From contig NHZP01000112.1 in the NCBI GenBank assembly GCA_003313425.1, positions 1-64,000 on the forward strand: a DNA stretch of 64,000 nucleotides. The letters are read 5' to 3'. Position numbers and translations under genes: made by a program. Shown here one piece after another: positions 43,373 to 54,135 of the stretch. Position 1 is the first letter of the stretch; each line of letters starts with the position of its first letter. Under the pieces are notes generated by a model. That model worked only from the letters and a program-made list of their open reading frames with translations. It had not been told where the DNA came from and searched no databases. This stretch comes from Pseudopyrenochaeta lycopersici (lineage: Eukaryota > Ascomycota > Dothideomycetes > Pleosporales > Pseudopyrenochaetaceae).

Positions 43373-43950
43373 TCAGTGATGCATTGAACCGGACTGATCC
43401 TGAAGCAGGCTCTGCTTCAGGATGATTCATTGAATCAGGGATTGGATTCAGTTTGATTCACTAATTTGAAGCGGTGATGTATGACGTACGGTGTAGCAGT
43501 AGTATTATGACTTGTTACCTTCTAATTTAGCCTCTAGTCACGCAAGCTCCTGTTCCGTAGACTCTATAGCCCTCTGAACCGCCTCATCGGTCAGAAGAGT
43601 CTTATAAGAAAGCCCACTCGTGATCCAATGCTTCTAGCACTCCAGCATATCTAGCGTCTTGATTGGAAGCCTCGTTCGATCCCATGAGATCGTACGCCGA
43701 GAACTACTATATACACGCTCCACCTCTGCGGACATCGCCGATTTGCCGGATAGCTTCTTCTGTGGCTTCTTTGTCTTTTCCAAACAAGAATGCTTGTACG
43801 ACGAGGTTGATGGTGTGGCCGTTACAGCGAATTCGACACCGTGTAGGATCAAGGCGTGAGATAGAGCGTGCGACCGCTCGTAGCATTGTATCATTGGCAC
43901 CGTGGTTGTCAAGAGTAAGAAGCCAATCTTGTCTATAAGATTATACTGAT
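43373..43950 (-). mobile_element. hAT-A relic with internal deletion
   Basis: The first 365 bases match the left part of hAT-A (24,713-25,075), including the terminal repeat cagtgatgcattgaacc. The match then jumps about 960 bases to the sequence corresponding to 26,037-26,250, and stops at about 43,950. The deletion joins PAMSAEVERVYSS out of order with GKSA..., leaving a nonsense protein. The right end is missing. From 43,951 to 44,245 no further element sequence was recognised. Confidence 0.85.
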
Positions 43951-44245
43951 AGGGGGCATAATAGATTGAATAAGTATTCCTAAGAATAATGCTATCATAC
44001 CAGTCTTGAAGTAGATCCTTGAGTATTGTCGTACCGCCCTAGCCTTTACAATGACCGTGCTTACATCCTTCACAAAGGTCTTCGACTCGATACCAAGCTA
44101 CACAGCTAGGCTTCTCGACAACTTCAGCAATACGGCCGTGATTGTCGACCGCCCTTGCGAGCGCACGCAGAGAACGCTCTCGTTTTGGAAGCTCCTCTAT
44201 TTACGTCGACAGAGTCCACAATTCGTATTCCAATTGCTACCAATA

Positions 44246-44869
44246 ATGGCGAACATCATCAAACGGCCAGCCCTTGGACAATCATACCCAATTGGGACAC
44301 TTTACGATGCGCGCACGGACACGTTCATCCCACAATCAGTGCTAACCCGGCTAACGCCTCCCCCGTCAGCTATCACGACCTCTGATATACATGGCACTCA
44401 CTTGAAGTACTGCCAACTCGACACATACCAATGTAAATTCGAAGATATGGATATCAATGGAGAACTTGGGGCAAGCTTCCTTGCAAAGCTTTGTAATGTG
44501 AACGGCTCGGGCCGGTATCTGTCTTCAAAACGACTCAGTAGTTTAACCGTACAACGTTCGCTCGCGTATCATATCAACACAAAGAAAGAAGCTATCAACT
44601 TTCAGGTCGAAGATGTGAAGGACTGTATTGCACTCAGCCTTCTAGACTCCGACGTAGCGACCCATGTAGTATCCGAGATTGAGTGGGGCTCCCGCAACTT
44701 CGTTACCTTCAAGCAATCCGTATTAGATCACGATGAACTCCAAAGTGTCCGAGGACATTTGGATGCTCAAATTGCTACATTCGGAAAAAATGGAATCTCG
44801 GCATACGGGGACCTTTCAACATCAGACGAAGAATATGCTGTTGAAAACTCTTTCGAGGTTTCAGTTTAG
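44246..44869 (+). CDS. Protein with SNTX/VTX-like N-terminal domain
   Basis: The likely start is the Met at 44,246 (ATG after caata); the frame is open from 44,051 but the upstream part looks like leader. This gives about 207 residues. The region right after the start (RPALGQSYPIGTLYDARTD) matches the conserved opening of the stonustoxin-like N-terminal domain. That domain occurs widely in fungal and animal proteins with no toxic role, often as the front part of larger proteins with pore-related or signalling domains. Only this front domain is present here. Function in this fungus is unknown. The stop at 44,867 is followed by no continuation in other frames that I could see. Confidence 0.6.
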   Translation: MANIIKRPALGQSYPIGTLYDARTDTFIPQSVLTRLTPPPSAITTSDIHGTHLKYCQLDTYQCKFEDMDINGELGASFLAKLCNVNGSGRYLSSKRLSSLTVQRSLAYHINTKKEAINFQVEDVKDCIALSLLDSDVATHVVSEIEWGSRNFVTFKQSVLDHDELQSVRGHLDAQIATFGKNGISAYGDLSTSDEEYAVENSFEVSV

Positions 44870-45317
44870 CCACGTGATCTGACTCAACTGTTCTTGGTTT
44901 TACCCAGCCGTGTATTAAATGTCTGCGTGGAAAAGTGTTCTGGGCCACGTTGAAGAAACGTTTAAGAGACACCTGTTTTAGGGGGTTGGCCTGGAGCTAA
45001 GGCCGAAAGTAGCGCAACAAGGGGGCTGCGACGGGATTTAGGCCTCTTCCGTAGTAGTCGCATGGAAGTAGGGATCGCAACCCGATTCAGGGTCAAAACG
45101 TGCGCATCGCGTGGAAGGAGGTAGGATGTCGGAAATGGGGGTGGTGGTAATTACAGTGAGAGATGTTTTGGTGTTCTCCCGCGCAGCACGTGTATCGGTA
45201 CGCACAGACACGGTAGCGTTGGCTTGGGGCGTAGCAAGATGATCTTTCCGCTGGCAGCCCCCAGCAACCGGTAAACAAGCACTCAAACACCAACATGCAA
45301 GAACCGAAGAGTCTGTA
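44870..45317. other. Intergenic region upstream of the DUF7924-type gene
   Basis: No repeats or element ends were seen. A minus-strand open frame (45,038-45,482) overlaps the start of the next gene and looks like a chance frame in GC-richer DNA. Confidence 0.45.
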
Positions 45318-46709
45318 ATGAAGCGCCAACTTTCCTCGCCAGACACCGCGAGTCTTTGCGGAAGCCAGGTACAATCTTTTACACAGAAACGCTGTCGCAC
45401 CAGTCGGCCCGAAGAGAATACCTCGCAACGCCGCCCAAGTTCGCCCCGCACGCCAGATTCGCGTCCCGTCGATAACCAACAAGAACCATCACAAGAGCAT
45501 CAAAAGCAGTGCATCTGCTCTGCACGCGCACAATCGATTCGCGATTGGGCATGCGACGTGGCTTACAGCGGTAGCATGTCAGACCGCACGAGCCAGAGCC
45601 AGCGGCGCGCTCGCAAGGCTACCGTGCGGGTGCGTTCGGCGAGCCCAACGAAGAAGAGCTCTGAATATCGACAGAATGGCATGGCGCGCGCCCATGTCTA
45701 CATTGACCACATGTTCGACCCGCCTACAGACATCGATGTGCTTCGCTGTCACATCGTTGGGGATGCATACGACAACGCGAGCGAGCTCAAGGGCATCCCC
45801 GCCGAGCTGAAAGAACGAGTCAGAGAAATCGCCAATGACTACCTATATCATTGTCGGGAACTGGCAAGAGACGCCAAGGGCGAGGCTGAGTGGAAGAGTG
45901 CGCTGCTCGAAGGTGTTTTTCGGCGTCTCGTCAAGCTATTCGCGCGGAACACGCTCGCGACCAGCGCATCGGACAAGCCGTGGCGAACAGAGCTCAAACC
46001 ACAACCACCATCACTCCAAGACCTGTTGTCATTCGCAACGCCTCGGCTGAGTCCAGCAGTTGATGTTTCGGCGACGGCCCTGGCGAGCTTCAATTTTACC
46101 AGGCCACCCTCCCCAACTGAACCTAGCGAAACTGCAACAGCTATTAGTGAGACTACGGCAGTCTCTACGATCGAAGACCCCGACTCAAGCAATCCACTGA
46201 CGACTCCAAAGCCTGACATTCTTGTTGGCCTTGCCCGGCACTCCTTCACCGAGGTACATCAGGTGCTGCTTGGAGAGTGGCAGGATAATGGACAATTATT
46301 GAGCGAGCCACAGCTTGTGCAGCATGGGCTACACTTCCCATTCCTCCTTGTTGAAGCAAAGGGTTTGGCAACGAGTGGGAACATGATGGGCGCCGAGAAC
46401 CAGGCTGCGGTAGGTGGGGCTTGTGCTATCAACATCCTGAAAACACTGCAACATCTAGAGCCCAGTTTCCCGCTTGCCCATATCGTCTTCAGTATCTCGA
46501 CTGAGGGACCACTTCACCAACTTTTCATCCATTACTATCTCGATGGTAAGTATCATATGACGGTGCATCGAGCCTGGAGAGCAACCCTACAACGCGATTG
46601 CACTGAGTTCGTTCTCGCTCTTGCCCGTATCATACAATGGGGCGAGGGCGAGTACCGGGATGCAGTTGTGGCAAGTTTGGCACGTATCGTGGAACGTCTA
46701 CAAGCCTAA
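45318..46709 (+). CDS. DUF7924-type protein with PD-(D/E)XK-like motif
   Basis: Intact 463-residue ORF. A Ser/Arg/Pro-rich, probably disordered N-terminus (1-120) leads to a middle helical segment and then the conserved C-terminal half: PKPDILVGL with Asp300, FPFLLVEAKG with Glu346 and Lys348, then GAENQAAVGGACA. The Asp ... Glu-x-Lys arrangement is that of the PD-(D/E)XK nuclease-like fold, and the family is highly expanded in filamentous fungi. Enzymatic activity has not been shown for this family to my knowledge, so nuclease function is an inference. The start was chosen as the first Met in the frame. No signal peptide. Confidence 0.75.
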   Translation: MKRQLSSPDTASLCGSQVQSFTQKRCRTSRPEENTSQRRPSSPRTPDSRPVDNQQEPSQEHQKQCICSARAQSIRDWACDVAYSGSMSDRTSQSQRRARKATVRVRSASPTKKSSEYRQNGMARAHVYIDHMFDPPTDIDVLRCHIVGDAYDNASELKGIPAELKERVREIANDYLYHCRELARDAKGEAEWKSALLEGVFRRLVKLFARNTLATSASDKPWRTELKPQPPSLQDLLSFATPRLSPAVDVSATALASFNFTRPPSPTEPSETATAISETTAVSTIEDPDSSNPLTTPKPDILVGLARHSFTEVHQVLLGEWQDNGQLLSEPQLVQHGLHFPFLLVEAKGLATSGNMMGAENQAAVGGACAINILKTLQHLEPSFPLAHIVFSISTEGPLHQLFIHYYLDGKYHMTVHRAWRATLQRDCTEFVLALARIIQWGEGEYRDAVVASLARIVERLQA

Positions 46710-47449
46710 ACGTTGTTGGTACATGTTCAATCTCTTAGGGCGCGTGGCTTCGTTCCTTGGCAACCTCAACATTTCGCAGTCGCTGTTCTCAGCCTTTCCA
46801 CATACTGCCTCCTCTCCCATACTCTTTCATGCATGCAATGTCTAATGGGCAGCACATCGATCGAGCAACAATTATATCGTCACTAGCCGCTATCCGAGAT
46901 GCGTCCTACCACCACCATGCTTCGCCACAGAATATTCCCTGGGAATGAGGGACTTTTCGTCGCAAAGCAAAACCGCCATTGGCGGACTTGTGCGAGTTAC
47001 AGGCGACAATGTCATCGATATCAAGGAGCCCATCACCTCCATGGGGTCCCTCGAAGCCAATCATACCTCTCAGGAAAGGAGCCGAGGCACCAATGGTTAC
47101 CGTTGTAGGCACCCAGAGTTCCAAGTCCAGACAGACAACCCTAAAAATGACAATAAGAGTTCTTGTTTACAGATATTCCAAATTGGGGAAGCGATTGCTG
47201 AGCATAATAGCGATCAAGTATTGGTGGCTACACCGAAAGCACTTCCAATCACCACGATTGCCGGTGAGAGCGTTGTGGTGAATGATTTGGCAGGTCTATT
47301 TAATGCCAATAAAGCTCTGTCTACGGTCGATTCAGCGCAGCTGGTTGGTGCAAATGACGGAGGAGCATCTTCGGTCCCTTGTTGAGAAGCGGTATTGAGC
47401 ATGAAGACAGTATGGCAGCCCGTTCTACGCCCAAGACCCAACTGCTCCC
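46710..47449. other. Intergenic region, possible weak ORFs
   Basis: A plus frame of 146 codons (46,945-47,385) is open but has little protein-like pattern and overlaps open frames on both strands. No repeats or element termini were recognised. Confidence 0.35.
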
Positions 47450-48170
47450 TCCTCCCAGCTCGTGGCAAGAGGCCGTACCCCCGCTACTTTGGACGACGCC
47501 CGCGCCTTCCAATACGCCTGGCGCATCTGTGACTATGTCGAGTCGGAGCTCGCCCTAGTCACCATTAAATACAGTACTGCTGGGCCATGGCTCATCTATA
47601 CCACGCCTACGCCCGTAAAGTAGCTGAGATGGAAAACAACAACCGCACCTCCTGCTACCACGGCCAAGGCCATGTCCGAACGCAAGCCGCTCGCAGCCTT
47701 CTGCAGCCTGTATCCGGCACCAGCCCGTCCAAGGCCCAAATGTTGGCGTTCCGCCTGTGTCGTGCGAGGGCGAAGCGCTGGTACATGGCTACCCAAACCG
47801 TAGGCTGGGGCATCCTCTGCTTAATGCCTCTAACGTCATCTCCAACAAATGGGTAGAGAAGACCCTAAACAACGCGCAGTGGCAGATCTGGCTGCACTTG
47901 ATCAACAAGGTGAAACCGGATGCATGCAGGACACTTGATACGTGGCTCGGCGAAGATGGCATTAAAGGTGGCCCAATCAAGGGCAAAGACCCGCTCTGCG
48001 TTGAAGTTAGCCCCCCGTCTACTATTGCTTAAGTAGAAGAGATCTCGGATAGCGAGGACGACAGCGACAGCGACCACGAGGAGCCAACGCCAGCTTCTGC
48101 CCTGTCGCACCAGTCTGCCCCGCAGCTACGCCAGCTTACCTTGATAGAGCTCTTTAGACCTAGTAGCACT
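47450..48170 (+). pseudogene. Degenerate gene remnant with acidic tail and PIP-box-like end
   Basis: Plus-strand pieces in changing frames read like coding sequence: DARAFQYAWRICDYVESELAL near 47,500, NASNVISNKWVEKTLNNAQW and IWLHLINKVKPDACRTLD near 47,830-47,940. After a stop, the end reads EEISDSEDDSDSDHEE then a Gln-rich stretch ending QLTLIELFRPSS before TAG near 48,175. QLTLIELF resembles a PCNA-interacting peptide. Stops and frame changes show it is broken. Family not recognised. Confidence 0.35.
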
Positions 48171-48581
48171 AGGTAGCAATAAAACAATAAGTGTCTTTAG
48201 TTTTGAACTGTACTTCGTGTCTTCACGCTTGAATTGTGCTTTGCTGTGCCGAGTGTAATTCTCCACTACGTTAGCTCTAGTGCGTCCTCCAGCCCCTGGC
48301 CCTGTACCCTCACTACCCCAACTCACCCCCAACACCGATTCCTCCCTCCGCAACCGCACATCGCGTAGAGATGCAAATTACACAATTCGTGCAGCTAGAT
48401 GCGCAGAGTAACATATCCAAATTTGGGCTAGATTAGGTATCGCGTGGTAATTCCAACGTATCTGTTATGTTTAAATCCAATGTATCCTGTTCTACATTGT
48501 ACGCACAAGTCCTGTATATTCTGTCTACAGCTTTTTTTCCCAGTGTACTAACGCTGGATTTACCTGATTAAAGCATGTATC

Positions 48582-51500
48582 TTAGAAGCGGGGAAGGGCA
48601 AGGTTATTTTCTAGCCATCTAAGGATTGCGCGCGCCTTTTCACAACTTTCCCAGGAGCTGCAGTCATTCAAAGTGTGGTCAGGCTCCGGCTTCCCTGTGG
48701 TGGCGACGCATAGCTGGCAACCAACGTTTCTCCAGCGTTTGAATTGCTCGTCAATTCCTCCTAGCCGATGCCACGATTGAAAGCTGCGGTTTTTCTTATC
48801 TTCCAGGCTCCTCACATCAGCCAAGATTCCCCGCCGCTCCTCTACTATGTCCATATTCTCGAAATCGCTAGGGCGTCCGAACAAGGGTAGACAACCAGGC
48901 CAGATAATTTTCGACAGGCTTTTGTAATGTTCTGCCTCGGTGTGAGTTGCCCAAGGAACCTGTCCCACCGCACCGCTCTTAGCCGAATTGTTGCTGCTTA
49001 GGCTGATACTATCATCCGCCAGGGATGAACCCAGTATACAAGCGCGCTTTGGAGCGGGCAGTGACATTGGAGTTGAGACCCGCCGTTTTTCTCCTTGGGT
49101 CGATGCAGGCGCTCTCTCTGGGCCTGTACCGTTGTATCCCAGGCCCTGTGCCGCCTGGGGCTCGGTGGAGTTTGCCTTATGGTTCGACACCTGCTCTTCA
49201 ACTTGTAAGAACTTGTGCCACTCTGTAGACAACCATCTGTAAATATCCAGAAGCGCGGGTTGGAGTTTATCCGGAAATGCACCATGTAATCCGTAAGTTG
49301 TGTCTCTTTGCCATGGCCGGTGTCCACTTTGCCAGGCGAACCCTACGTTAACATCTGCCTCTTTACTCTTATTATCGTGCTGATCAAAGGGCTTGGCGAT
49401 CTGCTTGACATGTTTCTCTGTAACCGCAATGGACAGTTGCCGATATGTTCGTACGCCAAGAGGAAACCCAAGAATGATTTTTGTTTGATTATTGAGTATT
49501 TTCGACAAGGTCTGCGTTTTCCATGGTTCGTTCATAGTAGGGGGCGAGGAGAAAAGAAGAGAACTGTCCATGTCTGAGCGGTAGCAGGTCCGGTAGAGCA
49601 TGCAAGCAAAAGGTCGTATGAACACAAGATAGTAATACAAAAACCTGTTCGCTTCAGACAGCAGAAATCTGACTACGTGAAACTCGTTGTTGGTGGTGTG
49701 GCGAGATTTGTGACGTCTGGTTATGAAGGCGATCTTCCCAGAATACACGCAAACTCCACGAGACGTGGAAGGCCCATTGCGATGTTCGATGGCAAGTAGC
49801 TCAGAACCCCTCGGGACTTGTCCACACACCAGATAGACTAGTACCATTATCAACCGCAGTAAATCCATTTGCCAGTCGAGATAGCGTCGAATACCTGTTA
49901 CGTCCCAGCCTGCGTCCGTCATCAGGCCGTCAATCGTGGCCAAACAGGCTCGCCGAGATAGGTCCAGATACGCTTCCGACAGGCCATTGGCCGGATCCGA
50001 TACGAAGGAGTAGCCTCGGGCAGTGTTCGAGAGCCTGTCTTTTACGGCATTTAAATCATAAGACGGACACCAGTCATACATCAGCCGTTTGCAAACCATA
50101 GCTGCACGATCAAGAGTGCTCTGGCTGATCTGTCGAAATTGTGCCATGGAGAGTTGGAATTCGTCCCACGACACGACCTGACCGTCATCGCTCCAATTAA
50201 CGCGGAAGGAAGGGCCGTCCGACCGGCTGCATGCGCGTCCATAGGTTCGCAGGCTCAGAAACTCGCCCATTGGCGCCTATGAACCAAGGCACATCTTCTC
50301 TCTGCGAACCTCATTCAAGTGGTCGAGCTGGCCACGGCGAGACCTTTGCTTTCCATCCTATGTAGTGATGGGCGAAACGGGCCAGCGTTGACTCGAGGAA
50401 AATAAGTCGCGCGCAGTAGATCATCCCCGATAATTTCGGTGTATAATGTGCCGCGCGTTCGAACGTCGACCCATCTGCTGAGATGCATAGGACACTACTA
50501 AAGTAAACAAGCAGTGTGGAACGGGGTTGGCCGTCTTCGTACTCTTCTGTAACCAGGAAGTGCCCGAGGCGCAGGACTAGATCCTCTAGAATGCTGTCTG
50601 CTGAAGAATCTTTCGAAGTTGTGGAGTTGTCTGCCGTATTGAAGTGTGAAGAGATTGTGCACGGTGGCTCAGTTGGGGTTGTATCCATGTAGGCCGAACT
50701 ATCTTTGCTCTCACCGTCGTCGCTTTCAGATAGATCGCTCCTTGAACCGTGATCTCTTACGTACAATCGGTTCCTACTTGGGGTATCGCTTTCATCCGTG
50801 CTTAAGGAAGCATCATCGCTCTCGTCCTCTGGGTTGGCGTCGTTCAGCTCCGCATGGCCAGGGTCGGTTCTTTGGCCATGCAAGACAGGATGAAATGACC
50901 ATACCTTGTCCAACCATACCTGTATGAGTGCCTGGCATTGGCTTTCCGTAAGCGATCTTCGCAATAGTGACTGCCTCTTAGCATCCTCCAATCGCCATAA
51001 GCGGACACAGAAGCAGATGCATCTCTTCATGAGCCTCCTATACTTGTCCGTTGTAGACTTGTGTCCGACAAGCTCGAATGGCGCTTTGTAGGGGCGGTCT
51101 AGGTATTGGCCCCGGAGCCAGCAGCGTATCGCTGTATCGGTGTGTTTGACAGTGTCCTCGCAGCCGGTGCGCCGCATCCAATTCGTGTTCAACGCCATAT
51201 CGGCGCTGCCAACGTCGGTTACAATGGCAACATGTTGCTCAGTCATACGTTCTCGCTCACTTTGGTGCAACTGCTCGAGACGAGAGAGTCGCGGCGCTGA
51301 CTTTTGAAGCAAGCTATTGTCGAACTGGCCATCACCCGGGACTGGAACGTCCGGTCGTACGATCCAATAGCCATAGGCGCCGTTCCGATCCCAGCTCTGG
51401 AGGAATATGCCCTCCACCACATGATCGCGAAGCCAAGTGGATGTCCTACGTTTAACCATGTGGAACTTTGATAGGTGTCGACCGAGCATATTTATGCTAG

Positions 51501-51817
51501 TTGTCTTATGGAGGCAGTGTTTGCATGCAAAACCGTGGGCATGATGAGGTGTGGATGTGGAGGTGAGCCATCTGGTCGAAGAGGCAGCTTCTTTGGTTCC
51601 AACAAGGTGTAAGGGCGCAAGAGGTCCTCAAGCTCCTTTCGAGTCGTGGTGGAGCTATCGTGTTTCTCCGCGAGATGTTTCACGATCGATCCAATCGTGC
51701 CGTTCAAGGCAAACTTGCATAGACGACAAATGATGGCAGGTTCTGGGTCATTCAAGTAAAGACCGAGCGCGCCAACGCGCTGTCCGCGATCCTGAGCACG
51801 ACCTTTCGGAATAGACA
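48582..51817 (-). pseudogene. OrsD-type zinc-finger protein with tyrosine-recombinase-like motifs, lightly damaged
   Basis: The minus strand encodes, from ATG at 51,815-51,817: a first C2H2-like finger (CRLCKFALNG ... HLAEKH), a second (CKHCLHKTTS ... HLSKFH) and the family block (WSFHPVL). A charged linker with EDESDDASLSTDESD and the STFERAAHYTPKLSGMIYC block come next. Then there is a region with GQVPRGSELL (Arg), RRHKS (Lys), VRTYRQLSIAV (Arg), QSGHRPWQRDTTYGL (His and Tyr), and a Cys/His tail (CQLC ... H ... C). The N-terminal part matches the OrsD/DUF3505-type family. Lesions: frame changes near 51,540 and near 50,325, and an in-frame TAG at 50,277-50,279 that fits CAG to TAG. Pogo P3 sits at the start codon. 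Confidence 0.7.
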
Positions 51818-52015
51818 TAACGTCAACCACAAGCGAGCTGACACCCAACACGTGATCAACACTGTTTATGTACGCATTACTCTTAGGATACTAGAGAAGG
51901 CAGCGAATTAATTGTTAGAGATTAAAATATAGTTAATTATCCATCTTTTTGGCATGTACGGATAGTGTGGCCAGGCTCCCTGCAACGCCTACAACGTCGT
52001 TGTTGTTGCCTAATA

Positions 52016-54135
52016 ACGTGTTCCACCACCTGATGCACGTCCCCACCTGATGCACGCGAACACCAAATTTCATCAAAATTTCAACGCGTAACAACACCAC
52101 GAATATTAACGATATGGAGGACGCGCTTGCTGCGCTGCAATCCTTGAAGCTTGGAGAACCGTTCTGTTACGCGGATGTTGCAAAAAAAATATGGTGTTAA
52201 CCGGTCAACGCTGTCGCGCCGTCATAGAGGTGTTACTCAGAGCCATGCATCTAAAATCGATAACAGCAAATTACTCAACACTACACAAGAAGCTGAGCTT
52301 ATAGAGTATATTCATAAGCTTTGCAGACGTGGATTACCTCCTTCAAAGCCTATAATTCGAAATTTCGCATCCCAAATCGCTCAAAAGCCAGCAGGCAAAA
52401 ACTGGGTTGACCGCTTCGTCGCACGGCATAACATCGAGCTCATATCTCACTGGGCATCCACCCTCGATCGTAACCGCTTCAAAGCTAATTCTGCCTTCAA
52501 GTATAGCCTCTACTTTGAGCTCCTAAAGCAGAAAATTACAGAATATCGTATTGATAGTCGCTATATGTACAATATGGATGAGAAAGGCTTCCTCATTGGT
52601 ATACTCTCTAAGAGTAAACGCGTGTTTTCTAGGAGCATGTATGAGTCAGGAAAACTGAGGCACATCATCCAGGATGGTAATCGCGAGTGGATTACTACTA
52701 TAGCTTGCATCTGTGCTGATGGTACAGCTCTTTCGCCAGCGCTCATCTACCAGGCTGCCTCTGGTGCCATACAAGATACCTGGTTACAAGATTTTGAGGC
52801 TGCACAACACGAAGCCTTCTTTACCTCATCATCAAGTGGATGGACAAGCAACGATATTGGCCTAAGCTGGCTCAAACAAGTCTTCAATCGCGAGACTAAA
52901 GCTAAGGCGCGCAGCTCGTGGCGGCTGCTCATCCTCGATGGCCACGGATCTCACGTAACTATGGATTTTATAGATTTTTGCGACAACAACAAGATACTCC
53001 TCGCTGTACTACCTCCTCATTCAACGCATACGCTTCAGCCGCTCGATGTGTGCCTCTTCGCTCCTCTCGCAGCTGCCTACCGCGATGAACTCGATATCTT
53101 TATGCACAAAGCTCAAGGATTTACCTCGATTACAAAACGCGATTTCTTCAAGTTATTCTATAGTGCCTGGCACTCAGCGTTCACTAAAACAAGGATTTTG
53201 AAGGCGTTTGAGGTTACAGGGCTCTCACCTTTTGAACCAAACGTTATACTTAAAAGGTTCAATTCTGCAACACCACGCAATGAGCGGCCATCCTCGAGCA
53301 GCAGCAGCTCCTCTGTACTCAGCGCTAGCGATTGGAGAAAGATTGAGCTATTGCTACAGCGTGCTGTTGAGGATATATACGATTCGAAGGCACAGAAGCT
53401 TAGCCGAGCGCTCCACACAATGTCAGTCCAAAATACCTTACTTCAACACGAAAATGAGCAGCTTCGAGAGGCCCTCATCAATGAGAAGAAGCGTCGCAAG
53501 CGTGGCAAAGCTCTACTGCTTCAAGCTCCAGAGGAAAACCATGGTGGAGCTGTTTTCTGGTCACCTAAGAAGATTCAAGAAGCTCGTATACGGCAGGAGC
53601 AGAAGGACCATAAAAATGAGGAGCTCCAGCACCAAAAAAGTGAGGCTATCCAGCTACGAAAGCAACAGAAACTTCTTAAGGCCGAGCAGCTTGAACAGAG
53701 GCGATTGATGAGGGTTACAGCCAAGGAAGAGCGTGAGCATTTGAAGCTTCAGAAAGCTGCCTATCGCGAGGAGCAAAAGGTCGCTCGTGAGCTTCAAAAA
53801 CAGCTTAATAGCGACCTCAAATTGTCCAAATTAGGCAAGAGACGAAGCCTCAAGCTTATTGAAGCTTCAGAGGCTGTTGTGGTTGATGAGGATCCTGCTG
53901 AGGTTGACGCAGCTGCTCATGCAAGCTCTCGCTCCGGGCGACCTATTCGACCGCCACAACGACATATTACGTAATATAAGACTGCGCAAATCTTCTATAT
54001 AGTCGTTAGATTGTGACTCTAAAAAATCTCGAAATAATAGCTATTGTTGGTGGCTGTACAGCTTCAATTATTTTGTTGGTTGCATGGTGTTGCGCGTGCA
54101 TCAGGTGGGGACGTGCATCAGGTGGTGGAACACGT
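52016..54135 (+). mobile_element. pogo-type element P2, nested in P3
   Basis: Inverted repeats of 43 identical bases (52,016-52,058 and 54,093-54,135) start acgtgttccaccacctgatg and contain the subunit ccacctgatgcacg twice. TA duplications are at 52,014-52,015 and 54,136-54,137. It interrupts P3 between its transposase body and its C-terminal zinc knuckle. Confidence 0.95.
52114..53974 (+). pseudogene. pogo/Fot1-type transposase of P2, one-base frameshift near the start
   Basis: The native start is ATG 52,114 (MEDALAALQSLKLGEPFCYADVAKK with one break): the frame runs into a stop 28 codons later because the run after gttgc has eight A (52,182-52,189) where seven would keep frame. Beyond it the frame is open for about 590 codons. 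It has helix-turn-helix (KYGVNRSTLSRRH), a CENP-B-like second DNA-binding part, YNMDEKGFLIG (Asp), LLILDGHGSHVTMDF (Asp), LQPLDVCLFAPL (third Asp) and a long charged C-terminal coiled coil with an RSGRPIRPP end. The catalytic set is complete. Slippage on the A run could restore expression; otherwise the enzyme lacks its N-terminus. Confidence 0.88.

Noticed and set aside
48582..51817. Starship captain (DUF3435) gene
   Set aside because: The N-terminal zinc fingers and OrsD-type blocks differ from captains, and no cargo-bearing element boundary is visible; only the tyrosine-recombinase-like motifs are shared in type.
52151..52189. Start MENRSVTRMLQK of the long P2 ORF
   Set aside because: The pogo-like N-terminus begins at 52,114 in the adjacent frame; the 52,151 start is produced by the extra A in the A-run.
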